DNA from: Paraflavitalea sp. CAU 1676
GTDB taxonomy: Bacteria; Bacteroidota; Bacteroidia; Chitinophagales; Chitinophagaceae
Assembly: GCF_029223285.1 (NCBI RefSeq)
Contig: NZ_JARHUJ010000001.1
Location: forward strand, 992,001 to 1,056,000
Length of the DNA: 64,000 nt
Direction: 5' to 3'
Of this stretch, positions 43,930 through 54,339 are shown piece by piece (position 1 is the first letter of the stretch; each line of letters starts with the position of its first letter). The notes under the pieces were generated by a model that saw only the letters and a program-made list of their open reading frames with translations, did not search any database and had not been told where the DNA came from. The translations under genes and the position numbers were made by a program.

Positions 43930-46900
43930 TTATCGGGTTGTGTAAGCTTTGATGGTTTGTTGGTTTATACCGAAGAGCAACAGATTCTTGAAGGGCAGTA
44001 CGCTGCGCACATCGCCGGTGAGGTAAAAGCCTGATTCCTGTTGTGGTACGTAGGTGAACTTGCCTTTCCCATCACCCTTCAACAGGGTGCCGAAATTGGC
44101 ATCGTACCTGCCCAGCCGTAAACGCGCGCGATTGATGTTGCCACAGAGCAGCAGGTCTTCGGCACCGTCCTTGTTATAGTCGAGACTAGTGATGGTGTAG
44201 ACGGGCGATCGTTGTACTTCTGCCGGAAGTTCCTTCTGATGAAGTTTACCATCGGCCCCACTTTCGAAGTAGGCGGTGGTGAGGTAATTGGCTTGCAGTC
44301 GTTTCACCTCTTTCAGTTCATCTTTGGTAAAGATGGTTTCCATCGTGGCATCGGCGTATCCTTTGTAATCGGTAAACCTGGTACGCATAATGCTCATCTG
44401 ATCGAGCAGCTCGTCTCTTGTTACATAAGGATGTTCTTTCCCCTGGATATAAAAACAGCAAATCGGGTCGATAGAGCCGTTGTCGTCGAAGTCCTTGTAG
44501 TAAAGCGATGCGGGCTCCTGGTCGCTTACATGGCATTGTGTATTGAGACCATTGTTGCCAATGATCAGATCGGGCTTGCCATCTTTGTTGAAGTCACCCA
44601 CCTGCAATTTATTCCACCAGCCGCTGTACGATTTGTCGAAGTATTGATTGGTCCCTATTTCCAGTTTGTTACTGGTGTTGAGGTACACCTGTACGGGCAT
44701 CCATTCGCCTACAACAATAAGGTCCTGCTTTTTGTCGCCGTTGAGATCGACCCAGGCTGCGTCGGTGATCATGCCGGCGTTCTGCAAGGCGGGGGCTATT
44801 GTTTTTATCTGGTCAGTAAATTTTCCTTTGCCGTCATTGATGAGCAGGTAGCTGACCGGCGTTTCGGGGTATCGCCCTGGTATTACCCGGCCGCCGACGA
44901 ACAGGTCGGGCGATCCATCACCGTTGATGTCCTGTACCCGCACGCAGCTTTTGCTTACCAGCATAGCAGGTAAGCTATTTGCACTATGTATGAATTGTCC
45001 TTTACCATCATTGAGGTAAAGCCTGTCCTGGAGGTTGCCATCTTCGGGCAGAAAACTATTGTAGCCACCGCTCGCTACGTATATGTCCTGGTGTCCGTCG
45101 CCGTTGGCATCGAAGAACACCGCGTCTGCGTCTTCAAATGTTTTACCTGCTTCGAAGGCTGGTTGCTTGCTGACGAGGAATCGGCCGTCTTTTTGTTGCA
45201 TGTACAACATGGCTCCCATACCTCCACTCGCGCCTGCATAGATATCCTCGAGTCCGTCGCCGTTGGCATCGCCTTTGGCCAGTGCCGGTGTATTGAAGGA
45301 AAGCGGGTTTACCATCAGTGGCTGGCGCTTGAAGTCGTTGATGGCATTGGGTGTATACACATGGCGGAAAGGCGCTCCCGTTTCAACGAATAGTGGGGCT
45401 GTTGCTGCCGGTATTTTAGTTGGCCGGGTAGCCTCCTTTTCCTGCAGCGTTAAAACCTGGTTGGCTTTTACTTGCTTAAGTGTTTGTTCCTTACCTGAAA
45501 CCCAGATGATACGCAGTGAATCGATCTGCGCAGCTTTGCCCAATCCGGCATGCAGTAATGTCGATACAGTCGATTGGTAGCCACGCGTGGGCATTTGCTC
45601 CAGGTATTGTTGCTGGCCTTCGTGGTAGAGGATCACCCTGGCGCCTATGCCCTGGGTATTGCCACCGGCGCCCTGCAGCTTTATCTGCAGGTAGTGCTGC
45701 CGCCCGTTGGTCTCATTGCGGTAGATGAATGCTGGCTCATTGACATTGTTGATCACCAGGTCGAGGTCGCCGTCGTTATCGAGGTCGGCATAAGCTGCGC
45801 CGTTGCTATTGGAGTGGCGGGTCATGCCCCAGGCTTGTGTCTTATTGCTGAAACTGCCGTCCTGCCGGTTGGCAAATACGTAATTGGTGAGGTTGGATGC
45901 TGGTATCTGGTGTACCAGCTCGAGTACATCTTCGCGGTTGAGGCGGCCTTTGCTTTGTATATAATCGTTCATGTACTTGATAAAGTCCATATTGGTGAAG
46001 TCGCGCAAGTAGCCATTGGTCACGAACAGGTCTTTCCAACCGTCATTATCGTAATCGGCGAGCAGGGGCGCCCAACTCCAGTCGGTATTGGAAATGCCTG
46101 CCTGTTGGCCGGCTTCGCTGAAATAAACGTCCTGCTTGCCAAGTCCCCTTGCTGCTGATTCAGGTATAGGTCCATTGTTTATCTGCAGCATATTGCGCAT
46201 ATACTGGTAACCAAATCCGGATCGTATGTTGAGGTCGAATTTTTCATAGTTGTCGGGCGCGAAGAGTAATTTCTGCCGGCGGTTGTCTTCGGGCAACATG
46301 TCGAGGGTGAAGATATCCGGCCGGCCGTCGTTGTTGACGTCGGCGATATCGTTGCCCATGGAGAACTGGCTATTGTGTCCGATGCTGGTGTGCAGGCGAT
46401 CGGTGAAGGTGCCATTGCCATTGTTCATGTAGAGGTAGTCGGGCACCGCATAGTCGTTGGATACATAGATGTCTTCCCAACCATCGGCATTGAGGTCGGC
46501 GATGCCTGCACCGAGTCCGTAGGTGAGCGACGAACTGCTGATACCGGATCTTTTGGTGATATCGCTGAAATGATTGTTGTCGTTTTGGTATAGACGTATA
46601 CCGCAGGCTATGTCTTCCTGGGCCAGGATGGCCGATGTACGGGCTTCGTCGAGTACAGGCAGGTTTACCGGGTTGTGGTTGAGCAGCAATAGATCAAGAT
46701 CGCCATCGCGGTCATAGTCGAAGAAATATCCCTGTGTGCTGTAGGAGGAGTCGGAAAGGCCGTATTGCACTCCCTGCTCACTGAAGCGCGGGTTGCCCTG
46801 CGTATCATTGCCTTCGTTGATGAAGAGTTCGTTGCGTCTTTTTTCGGGCCGGAGTTTTCCCGAATAGCAAACATACAAGTCCAGCTTCCCATCTCCATTT

Positions 46901-47298
46901 ACATCGGCCATGGTTACGCCGGTTTTCCAGGGGCCGGGTCTGCCAGCCACGCCGGCTGATGTGGTGATGTCTTCAAAGCTCAGTTTGTCTTTGTTGAGGT
47001 AGAGCTTATTGTCGGTCATGTTGCCGGAGAAGTACAGGTCTGTGAGGCCATCGCCGTTGATATCTCCGGCCGCAACACCTCCGCCGTTGTAGAAGTACTC
47101 ATACATCAGCACGTTGGTGTTGAGCCCTTCGGTGAGTGTGTTGCTGAAGTCGACATGCGTTTGTTCGGGCGTCAGCAGGGTGAACAGGGGAGGGCCATCG
47201 GCCGGCTTTTCTGCAGCAGGCTTTTGATCACTGCAAGCAAATGAGAATGTACATATGGCAGCCAGCAGAAGGGTGCAGTAGTTGTTGGTGGAATACAA
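43930..47298 (-). CDS. FG-GAP/VCBS-repeat lipoprotein with ASPIC/UnbV domain (CRTAC1-like)
   Basis: A 1122-residue lipoprotein (SFACS lipobox, Cys near 22) expected on the cell surface. It holds many FG-GAP/VCBS repeats with Ca2+-loop motifs such as DINGDGLTD, DVNGDGKLD, DYDNDGWKD and DFNKDGKPD, making two beta-propellers (about 70-510 and 660-1110). Between them is an ASPIC/UnbV domain (about 530-625: QIKLQGAGGNTQGIGARV, SLRIIWVSG). Such CRTAC1-like proteins often accompany SusCD pairs; their biochemical role is not settled, glycan or protein binding being likely. It is separated from susD by a strong hairpin and overlaps functionally with the haloperoxidase-like gene 2 bases downstream. Confidence 0.92.
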   Translation of the reverse strand: MYSTNNYCTLLLAAICTFSFACSDQKPAAEKPADGPPLFTLLTPEQTHVDFSNTLTEGLNTNVLMYEYFYNGGGVAAGDINGDGLTDLYFSGNMTDNKLYLNKDKLSFEDITTSAGVAGRPGPWKTGVTMADVNGDGKLDLYVCYSGKLRPEKRRNELFINEGNDTQGNPRFSEQGVQYGLSDSSYSTQGYFFDYDRDGDLDLLLLNHNPVNLPVLDEARTSAILAQEDIACGIRLYQNDNNHFSDITKRSGISSSSLTYGLGAGIADLNADGWEDIYVSNDYAVPDYLYMNNGNGTFTDRLHTSIGHNSQFSMGNDIADVNNDGRPDIFTLDMLPEDNRRQKLLFAPDNYEKFDLNIRSGFGYQYMRNMLQINNGPIPESAARGLGKQDVYFSEAGQQAGISNTDWSWAPLLADYDNDGWKDLFVTNGYLRDFTNMDFIKYMNDYIQSKGRLNREDVLELVHQIPASNLTNYVFANRQDGSFSNKTQAWGMTRHSNSNGAAYADLDNDGDLDLVINNVNEPAFIYRNETNGRQHYLQIKLQGAGGNTQGIGARVILYHEGQQQYLEQMPTRGYQSTVSTLLHAGLGKAAQIDSLRIIWVSGKEQTLKQVKANQVLTLQEKEATRPTKIPAATAPLFVETGAPFRHVYTPNAINDFKRQPLMVNPLSFNTPALAKGDANGDGLEDIYAGASGGMGAMLYMQQKDGRFLVSKQPAFEAGKTFEDADAVFFDANGDGHQDIYVASGGYNSFLPEDGNLQDRLYLNDGKGQFIHSANSLPAMLVSKSCVRVQDINGDGSPDLFVGGRVIPGRYPETPVSYLLINDGKGKFTDQIKTIAPALQNAGMITDAAWVDLNGDKKQDLIVVGEWMPVQVYLNTSNKLEIGTNQYFDKSYSGWWNKLQVGDFNKDGKPDLIIGNNGLNTQCHVSDQEPASLYYKDFDDNGSIDPICCFYIQGKEHPYVTRDELLDQMSIMRTRFTDYKGYADATMETIFTKDELKEVKRLQANYLTTAYFESGADGKLHQKELPAEVQRSPVYTITSLDYNKDGAEDLLLCGNINRARLRLGRYDANFGTLLKGDGKGKFTYVPQQESGFYLTGDVRSVLPFKNLLLFGINQQTIKAYTTR

Positions 47299-47465
47299 TG
47301 TTATCGGGTTTTATTGTCTGAATTTACTGATTCTCTAAAATAAATCAGGCCGCTTTTCAGCGACCTGACTTGGTAAACGAAAACAAAAACACCAAACGAA
47401 ATAATTGCTATGGACAGGTGTGGTTTTGATCTCAAATAACTACAATCATAGAACAAGGTAAGGTA

Positions 47466-47497
47466 GTGTGGAGCTGCCTCACGAGGCAGCTCCACAC
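47466..47497 (-). terminator. Strong intercistronic hairpin after susD
   Basis: A perfect inverted repeat with 15-base arms (47466-47480 with 47483-47497), 4 bases beyond the susD stop. No clear T run follows, so it may be a transcript-stabilising or attenuating hairpin that lowers expression of the two downstream lipoprotein genes relative to susCD. Confidence 0.6.
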
Positions 47498-47501
47498 ATT
47501 A

Positions 47502-49385
47502 TTAGTAGCCTGGATTTTGCACCAGCTTGGTATTAGTGTTCATTTCATCGAGCGGGATGGGTCGGAAGTACATCTTATCATCCCATTTCCTGGATTCCAA
47601 TGCCCCTGGCGTTGGTGTATAGGTATACGTGTATTTGCTTTCATCAAAGCGATAGGGGCTCGGTGGCGTTGCTCCTGCTTTGAGGGTGCCTACTACATTG
47701 ATGTAATTAATGGGACGCCCCAGTGTGGTAGGAGCGATCATCCAGCGTCGTGCATCGTGGTAGCGATGGTCTTCGTAGGCCAGTTCCACACGCCGTTCGT
47801 TCTGATAACGGGCCTTCAATGCGGCACCGCTTTCTGTAATGGCCGGCATACCTGCCCGGAAGCGAATCCTGTTCAGCCAGGTCCGGGCTTCGAGGTCTTC
47901 TCCCAGTTCTATACAGGCTTCTATATAGTTAAATACGATTTCTGTATAACGGAAGAAAGGCCAGGGAACAGTTTGGCGTGCATTGTTATCGACCAGGTTG
48001 GGATCGGGGTCGATAAATTTGCGCATATAATAACCGGTCCAGGAGCCATTCCAGTTTTCAATGGAGCTGGAACGGGTGTCCAGGCCATCAATGAACTTTC
48101 CACCGCCCAAATCGTACCGACCCACTTGGATCTGACTGACGGGGTCGACGTTGCCAGAGGCTTTATCGCGTGGTTTCCAGTCGGCGCCATCGTACAGGAC
48201 GGTGGCATATAAACGGGGATCGCGATTCTTGTAGGGGGCTGCTTTTTGAGTGGCATTGCTCCAGCTGAATTTGGTACCATCCATCATTTCGTAGTCGTCC
48301 ACGAGTTCCTGAATGGGTGAGTTCCCAGCCCAATTGTGGTAGCCGTTGGGGCCGTTGTAAAGTCCCATCTGCATACCCCCTTCTTCGCGGGCTGAGGTGA
48401 AGAAGCGTCCGAAGAGGATTTCCTTTTTGGTGTCATCGAGACCAGGAGCTTTGCTGGCGCCGCCCATGGACAAAGAGACATAATTCATTTTGCCATCTGC
48501 CGGGGATACCGGTGCTGCCAGGTCGAGTTTGTAACCCCTGCCAGGAATTTTGTCCATGATCGCTTTGGCTGCATCTTTGGCTGCTTTCCAACGGGCGGCA
48601 CGATCACCGGCTGGAGAACCCAAAAACTCAGGTTTGCTGTATGCAGCGATGGTGGCCGATTTAGCTTTGGCGGTTGGGATGTCGTGCAAGTCACTGGCTG
48701 CATACAACAGCATGCGTGCTTTCAATGCCATTGCGGCGATCTCGTTGGCTTTGCCATCGGGCATAGACTTGTCTTTCAACTCAGTGATGGCGCTGTCGCA
48801 ATCTTTGATGATAAAGGTTACGCACTCATCCCAGGTATTGCGGTTAATAGAAAAATCATCATCCAGTTTGTATGATTTGTCAATGATGGGCACAGCTCCA
48901 TAATACCTTACCAATTGATGGTAATAGAAGGCACGCAGGAAGTGTGTTTCTCCCTGTAACCTTTTTTTAAGTCCGTTGACATCTTCAAAGGTTGCGGTGC
49001 GCAGGTTCTCAAGCGCCAGGTTGGCGTGCCTGATCCTTCCATACATATCGTTTTTGCTACCATCCTTTCCCCAGCGATAATTTACGTTCACCCATCCAAG
49101 GTTGGAAGGATTAAGAACTGCTTCGTTGATAACATTGATGCCCCGGCTGGGGTGTGTGAATACTGCTTCATCGGTGAGTGAAGCCAGCATTTGTTCGTCG
49201 AAACCTCCCTGGCCCAAACCTGAATACAGGCCTGTGACAAAGGCTTCTGACAACGCAGGGTCTTTCCAGGTATCGACCGACGATGCTTTGTCAAGCGGTT
49301 TGGTATCGAGAAACTCCTGCTTGCAGCCTGTTAAAAAGATGCCGGAAACGATAGGAAGGGTGATATATTTAAGCAATTTCTTCAT
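47502..49385 (-). CDS. susD: SusD/RagB-family outer-membrane lipoprotein
   Basis: A 627-residue surface lipoprotein that binds the nutrient and sits as a lid on SusC. Lipobox FLTGC (Cys near 19), then the SusD N-terminal TPR scaffold (about 20-330) and the C-terminal SusD domain with NYIEACIELGE, ARTWLNRIRFRAGMP and RRVELAYEDHRYHDARRW. The ATG at 49385 is chosen because it opens the signal peptide. It starts 11 bases after the susC stop. The ligand cannot be predicted: no glycoside hydrolase is near, so a peptide or unusual substrate is possible. Here susD is a family label, not the starch gene. Confidence 0.93.
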   Translation of the reverse strand: MKKLLKYITLPIVSGIFLTGCKQEFLDTKPLDKASSVDTWKDPALSEAFVTGLYSGLGQGGFDEQMLASLTDEAVFTHPSRGINVINEAVLNPSNLGWVNVNYRWGKDGSKNDMYGRIRHANLALENLRTATFEDVNGLKKRLQGETHFLRAFYYHQLVRYYGAVPIIDKSYKLDDDFSINRNTWDECVTFIIKDCDSAITELKDKSMPDGKANEIAAMALKARMLLYAASDLHDIPTAKAKSATIAAYSKPEFLGSPAGDRAARWKAAKDAAKAIMDKIPGRGYKLDLAAPVSPADGKMNYVSLSMGGASKAPGLDDTKKEILFGRFFTSAREEGGMQMGLYNGPNGYHNWAGNSPIQELVDDYEMMDGTKFSWSNATQKAAPYKNRDPRLYATVLYDGADWKPRDKASGNVDPVSQIQVGRYDLGGGKFIDGLDTRSSSIENWNGSWTGYYMRKFIDPDPNLVDNNARQTVPWPFFRYTEIVFNYIEACIELGEDLEARTWLNRIRFRAGMPAITESGAALKARYQNERRVELAYEDHRYHDARRWMIAPTTLGRPINYINVVGTLKAGATPPSPYRFDESKYTYTYTPTPGALESRKWDDKMYFRPIPLDEMNTNTKLVQNPGY

Positions 49386-49396
49386 CTTGTTCAGTT

Positions 49397-52300
49397 TTAA
49401 AAGGTTACTCTTGCGCCTACGTTGATGATCCTTGACTGCGGATAATATTGCCCGCTTCCACTGGTGGACTCCGGATCCCATATTTTCATTTTATCGAAAG
49501 TGAGCAGGTTGATGCCATTTGCATACAGACGCAGGTTGCTGATCCCTACCTGCTGCGTGAGTTTGCTGGCGAAGTTGTAACCTACTTCTACATTCTTCAA
49601 ACGCAGGTAATCGCTGTTGCGCAGCCAATAGGTGTTTCCGCTAAAGGCATTGCCGCCAGAATAATAAGTGTTGCCACGGTTGGTGAGGCGAGGGTCGGTT
49701 CTGCTGGGATTTTCGATCGACCAGCGGTGGTCGTAGGAATACTGCAGAAAGTTGCCTATGGCTCCGGACTCTGTTCCCCAGAAGAGCAATCCACCGGCGG
49801 CTCCCTGGAGGAGGATGGTGCAATCAAAACCTTTGTATTGCATATTGATGTTCATACCTCCGGTAAACAGGGGATCGCGGTTCTTGTCGAGGCGCACGCG
49901 GTCATCGGCATCGATCTTACCATTGCCATCCACATCTTTTATCTTCAAATCGCCGGGCCGCAAGATGCCGGTGCTGCCGATGGCAGCGCTGTAGTTGATG
50001 GTATTCTTATCTATTTCAGCCTGGTCATAGAATACGCCATCAGACTCATACACGAGGAAGGCGGCTCCATTGGTGCCGAATGTATGGCCTTTGGAAAGCT
50101 GGTGCGGTTTCAACCCTGGTGTCTCAGGGAGTTTAACGACTTCGTTCTTGGCATAACCGCCATTGATGCTTACGGTGTATTTAAAGTCTTTACCCACTTT
50201 ATCGCTGTAGCTGATCAGGAATTCGAAACCTTTGTTCTTTACTTTGCCGAGGTTCTGCGGCGGCAATTCCATACCGGCGGAGGCAGGCACCTGGGCTTCA
50301 TTGGCCATCAGGATCTTGCTACGCACGTTGTAGAAGTAGTCGAACTCGAAGCTCAGTTTGTTTTGCAGCACCGAACCTTCCAATCCTACGTTGGAGTTGT
50401 TGGCTACTTCCCAGGTATATTGCGGGTTGGGTACGCTGCTTTCACGCAGGGTTTTCAATACGCTGTTGCCGGCTACATAAGAGCCAAAGTCGTAGAGGGA
50501 GAGGAACCTGTATTCCTGTAACACGCCATTGAAGATGATGTTGTCGTTACCCATTTGTCCCCAGGAGCCACGCAGCTTCAGGTTGTCGAGGAAGGAGAAA
50601 GTTTTCATGAAACTTTCTTCCGATATACGCCAGCCTACGAGCACACCCGGGAAGAAACCCCAGCGTTCTTCTTTCGGGAATATATAGGACCCATCATAGC
50701 GCCAGAGGAACTCTGCGATGTACTTTTCCTGATAGTTGTAGTTTACCCGGCCGAAATAACTCAAACGGGCGCGCTCAAATGCTCCCCCGTTGTTATTCTT
50801 CAGGGCATCATCGCCGCCAGCAAACAACTGGTCGATGGTTGGTGAGATATAATTTCTGCGGAAAGCATTGAAATTCTGGTTGTCGATCGTTTCCCGGTTG
50901 ATCGCTGCGAGCAGATTAATGGTATGATCGCCGAATGTGCGGTCGTAATTCGCAAACGCGTTAAGCGTTATGTTTATCTGATCTTCTTCCGACTCAGTCA
51001 ATCTTGGATCGGTAAATGTTGAGCGAACAGACTTTTGGAGCTTGGGTGTTACGCCGTCAGCTTCAAACGATGTTTTATCCCAGTTATACAAAGACCAGGG
51101 TGTTTCCCATCTTTTGGTACGGCGAATATACTTGTCCAAAGAAGCAAACCCTGTAACCTTCAAGCCATTGACACCGGGGATCTGGATCTCCACCCTGCCG
51201 TTGGTTTGAAAATAATCGCGCTTGTCTTTGTCGTAACCAGTTGCATTGGTGGTGATCACGATAGGGTTTTCACCGTTTTCAATATCAGGTCCCGGCAGGC
51301 CATTGGGCCATACTTCGGGTTCCGTGGGTTTGCCACGCATCAGCATACGGAAGATCGGTTGTGCACCCCTGGTGGGGAAGAAGCGGAACTCTTCGCGGGC
51401 TGTTAATCCAATGCTGGTGTTGATGTATTTGTTGATCTTGGCATCGAGGTTCAAACGCATGTCGTATTGTTTGTAACCTGTTGCCGAATTCTTGTAATAA
51501 CCATCCTGATTGCTGTATCCGATAGAGGCGAGGTATTTAACGGCCTCTGTACCACCTGATACCTGCAGGTTATGCCTTGATTGGGGCGACCAGGTCTTCA
51601 GCGTGGTTCCAAACCAATCGGTGTTGGGGTATCTCCAGACATCTGAACCGTCGCCGTGTTTTTTTATGACATCTGGTGAATAGGTTGCGTTATACACTTT
51701 CCCAGCTGGAGTGGTATAGGTGCCGGTTGCTTTAAAAGCGTCCCAGGCGGCTTTCCACTGGGAAGGGGGAAGGTCTTCGATCTTTTGATCAAAGATGTTC
51801 AGTTCATTCACCAGGTTGGCATATTCTACGGCATCCGTCATTTTAGGAATGCGGGTTGGTTGCGCCCATCCCTGGTTGAAGTCGTAGGAGAGCACCGGTT
51901 TACCGGTTTTGCCACGTTTGGTGGTAATGAGGATAACGCCGTTACCACCACGTGATCCATATATCGCAGCTGCCGCATCTTTCAATACAGACATGCTTTC
52001 GATGTCGGAGGGATTCAAACGCTCCAGACCACCTGCCCTGTCGGGAACCCCGTCGATAACGATCAAAGCGCCACTGTTGTTAGGCGTATTGGACCCCCGT
52101 ATACGGATGGTAGAACCATCGTATCCAGGCTCACCAGTTGATTGGATGGCGGTAACGCCGGGCAGGCGGCCAGCCAGTGCGTTCGACAGGTTAACGGTGG
52201 GTGCTTTGGCGAGGTCGGAACCTTTTACCTGTGCTACCGCACCTGTTACCGTTACTCTTTTTTGTGTTCCATAACCTACCACCACTACATCGCTCAGTTG

Positions 52301-52960
52301 GCCCGCGTTGGGGGTCATGGTGATTGCTACGATGGCTTTACCAGCGATGTCCACCTCCTGTTGAGTGAACCCGATGTAGGTGATCACCAGGGTGGTGGCA
52401 TCATCGGGTATGCTGATGGTAAAAGCTCCATTGGCATCGGTGTTGACACCTTTGGTCGTTCCTTTTACCACGACACTGACGCCCGCCAGGGGAGCCCCCT
52501 TTTCATCCGTGATCGTTCCTTTGATCTCCTTGTTGAGATCTTCGAGACTCACCAGCAGTTCATTGGTTTCGGCAGGATTGCCAAAGATATCGCCGATGGA
52601 TTTGGGTTTGTAAAGGACTATACGGTCCTTCACGATCTTATAATTTACGCCGAAGGGAGTGAGTAACTCTTCGAGTACATCACTCAGTTTTTTGTCCCTG
52701 GCCCTGATGGTTACTTTCTTATTTGCTTCGATGGTTCTGGAGCTAAACACAAACCGCGCTCCCGTTTGGGTTTTCAATGAATTGAATACATCTTTCAGTT
52801 GTCCTTTGTCTACAGAAAGGGTCACTACTTTATCCATTACTCCTTGTGCATCAGCATGATGATCGTAAGCCATGGAAGTCAGGAAAAAGACCAGGAAAAC
52901 CTGTATGATCGCTATTCTCATTGCAATGGCAGTTAAGGCAACAAGTCGTTGTTTTTTCAT
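49397..52960 (-). CDS. susC: SusC/RagA-family TonB-dependent receptor with STN domain
   Basis: An 1187-residue outer-membrane transporter. A long signal peptide (to about 40) is followed by an STN (secretin/TonB N-terminal) domain (about 47-120), a carboxypeptidase-regulatory beta domain (about 140-215: GAPLAGVSVVVKGTTKG), the SusC TonB-box region DVVVVGYGTQKR, the plug (LAGRLPGVTAIQ, LIVIDGVPDRAG, AIYGSRGGNGVILITTKRG), and a 22-strand barrel ending in an aromatic-F terminus. The STN domain is the one that signals to FecR, and sigma factor and FecR genes lie directly upstream, so uptake and induction are linked. Substrate unknown. Confidence 0.95.
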   Translation of the reverse strand: MKKQRLVALTAIAMRIAIIQVFLVFFLTSMAYDHHADAQGVMDKVVTLSVDKGQLKDVFNSLKTQTGARFVFSSRTIEANKKVTIRARDKKLSDVLEELLTPFGVNYKIVKDRIVLYKPKSIGDIFGNPAETNELLVSLEDLNKEIKGTITDEKGAPLAGVSVVVKGTTKGVNTDANGAFTISIPDDATTLVITYIGFTQQEVDIAGKAIVAITMTPNAGQLSDVVVVGYGTQKRVTVTGAVAQVKGSDLAKAPTVNLSNALAGRLPGVTAIQSTGEPGYDGSTIRIRGSNTPNNSGALIVIDGVPDRAGGLERLNPSDIESMSVLKDAAAAIYGSRGGNGVILITTKRGKTGKPVLSYDFNQGWAQPTRIPKMTDAVEYANLVNELNIFDQKIEDLPPSQWKAAWDAFKATGTYTTPAGKVYNATYSPDVIKKHGDGSDVWRYPNTDWFGTTLKTWSPQSRHNLQVSGGTEAVKYLASIGYSNQDGYYKNSATGYKQYDMRLNLDAKINKYINTSIGLTAREEFRFFPTRGAQPIFRMLMRGKPTEPEVWPNGLPGPDIENGENPIVITTNATGYDKDKRDYFQTNGRVEIQIPGVNGLKVTGFASLDKYIRRTKRWETPWSLYNWDKTSFEADGVTPKLQKSVRSTFTDPRLTESEEDQINITLNAFANYDRTFGDHTINLLAAINRETIDNQNFNAFRRNYISPTIDQLFAGGDDALKNNNGGAFERARLSYFGRVNYNYQEKYIAEFLWRYDGSYIFPKEERWGFFPGVLVGWRISEESFMKTFSFLDNLKLRGSWGQMGNDNIIFNGVLQEYRFLSLYDFGSYVAGNSVLKTLRESSVPNPQYTWEVANNSNVGLEGSVLQNKLSFEFDYFYNVRSKILMANEAQVPASAGMELPPQNLGKVKNKGFEFLISYSDKVGKDFKYTVSINGGYAKNEVVKLPETPGLKPHQLSKGHTFGTNGAAFLVYESDGVFYDQAEIDKNTINYSAAIGSTGILRPGDLKIKDVDGNGKIDADDRVRLDKNRDPLFTGGMNINMQYKGFDCTILLQGAAGGLLFWGTESGAIGNFLQYSYDHRWSIENPSRTDPRLTNRGNTYYSGGNAFSGNTYWLRNSDYLRLKNVEVGYNFASKLTQQVGISNLRLYANGINLLTFDKMKIWDPESTSGSGQYYPQSRIINVGARVTF

Positions 52961-53009
52961 AAATTTGATTGTTATTGTTCGCTGAATTTCAAGGCACGTA
53001 CAATAATGT

Positions 53010-53027
53010 ATCCGCCTCCCGGCGGAT
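53010..53027. other. Hairpin in the leader between fecR and susC
   Basis: ATCCGCC and GGCGGAT (7-base arms, 4-base loop) lie 50 bases upstream of the susC start in the 193-base gap after fecR. Without a T run it may be a leader structure rather than a terminator. Confidence 0.4.
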
Positions 53028-53153
53028 GCCCGGCTGGCAATGTTGGTAGCATTGTCAGCTTTTGTTTTTTAAGGAGGTGATGGGTTTAGGTGATGTAGTT
53101 AGAGGGTTTCATATTTGCTTAGTTTTGGTGAGTTGATAAATGTTATATTAGCG

Positions 53154-54215
53154 TTACTGGTTCTCTGATTCTCCTTTTACGAGTATGCGGGTGCCGCGTA
53201 CTTCGTAGGTTGCCTGTACTGCCTGGCAAATGATCTCCAGCTGATCGTACAGGTTCTGCCCTTTGATATCACCCGAAAAAAGTGCCTTTTCAAGCGTTTC
53301 GTTTTCGGTGATGATCTCGATATGATAAGCCTCTTCCAATCTTGCGAGTACTTTTGAAAGGGGCATTTCTTCAAATACGAAATTCAGTTCGGTGATGGTC
53401 TCTTCCTGTTTCCCGGCCAGCATAAGCGGAAGGGGTACATCTACGAGCATGGTGCGGAAGTGCCCGTCTATGCGGTTATAGATCACCTTTTGGTTGGGTT
53501 TCAGGATCACGCCGGTCGATTCCTGCTGGCGTTGTTTACTGCCTTTGGGTGTTTCCTTTTCATAGACTGCTACTTTACCCGTTCTCACGGATACTTCCAC
53601 ATCGTTGGTCAGGGCATCGGTCTTTACAAAAAAGCTGGTTCCCAGTACCTGTGTTACGATGTTGTTGCTGTACACATAGAATGGGGCGTTGGGGTTTTTG
53701 GTCACTTCGAAGAAGGCGTTCCCTTCGAGGTAAACTTCCCGTTTAGCCAATTCAAAGCTGTCGGGATAATACAGGGTGGCTTTAGGTTCAAGGATGACGC
53801 GGCTCTTATCGGGCAGATAAACCGTATCGGGTGTGTTGCCGTTGTTGATAGTGCGCGACAACCGATTGGTCAGGTAGGCTACTGTTTCGGATGATTCAGA
53901 ACTGCCGGGTGCTATTACCCAGTAGAGGCCGAATGCTATTGCTGCCATGGCAGCGGCAGCGGCTGTCCAGCGCAGGAAGGCTGGCATTCTGCGTACAGGA
54001 CGATCTATTATTACCGGTTCGGGTTGAGGTAGTGTTTTTTCTTTGATCACGGGCCAAAGCCTGTCTACGATCGTCTTTGCTTCTTCATTGCTTACGGCTG
54101 CCTCATGATCGTCGTCGAGCAGTTCGTACCATTGCTCTACCAGCTGTTTTTCTTCTTCCGTACAAGTGCCGTCGGAGTAACGTTGCAGTAAATGATAAAA
54201 TGCTCTTCGGTTCAT
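53154..54215 (-). CDS. FecR-family anti-sigma factor
   Basis: A 353-residue inner-membrane anti-sigma protein. The N-terminal cytoplasmic part (MNRRAFYHLLQRYSDGTC, residues 1-80) binds the sigma factor; one membrane helix follows (about 82-104), then the periplasmic FecR domain (about 125-225: LPDKSRVILEPKATLYYP, EVYLEGNAFFEV) and the C-terminal DUF4974 domain (about 270-345: LNFVFEEMPLSKVLARLE). It should be released or cleaved when the STN domain of SusC signals substrate. It lies between the sigma and susC genes, the classical order. Confidence 0.94.
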   Translation of the reverse strand: MNRRAFYHLLQRYSDGTCTEEEKQLVEQWYELLDDDHEAAVSNEEAKTIVDRLWPVIKEKTLPQPEPVIIDRPVRRMPAFLRWTAAAAAMAAIAFGLYWVIAPGSSESSETVAYLTNRLSRTINNGNTPDTVYLPDKSRVILEPKATLYYPDSFELAKREVYLEGNAFFEVTKNPNAPFYVYSNNIVTQVLGTSFFVKTDALTNDVEVSVRTGKVAVYEKETPKGSKQRQQESTGVILKPNQKVIYNRIDGHFRTMLVDVPLPLMLAGKQEETITELNFVFEEMPLSKVLARLEEAYHIEIITENETLEKALFSGDIKGQNLYDQLEIICQAVQATYEVRGTRILVKGESENQ

Positions 54216-54339
54216 GGGAAATAGTTAAATCGATCTTCGGTTGAAACGACTTAACTAATTGTCGGTGGGGCGAACCGCTACCCTAAGATTCTCTAAAAAA
54301 AATAATGGACTATTATTTGTTTATGTAACCTGCTCGCCG

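Noticed and set aside
49448..50521. 357-residue plus-strand frame inside susC
   Set aside because: Antisense to the well-supported SusC barrel; no start or family features.
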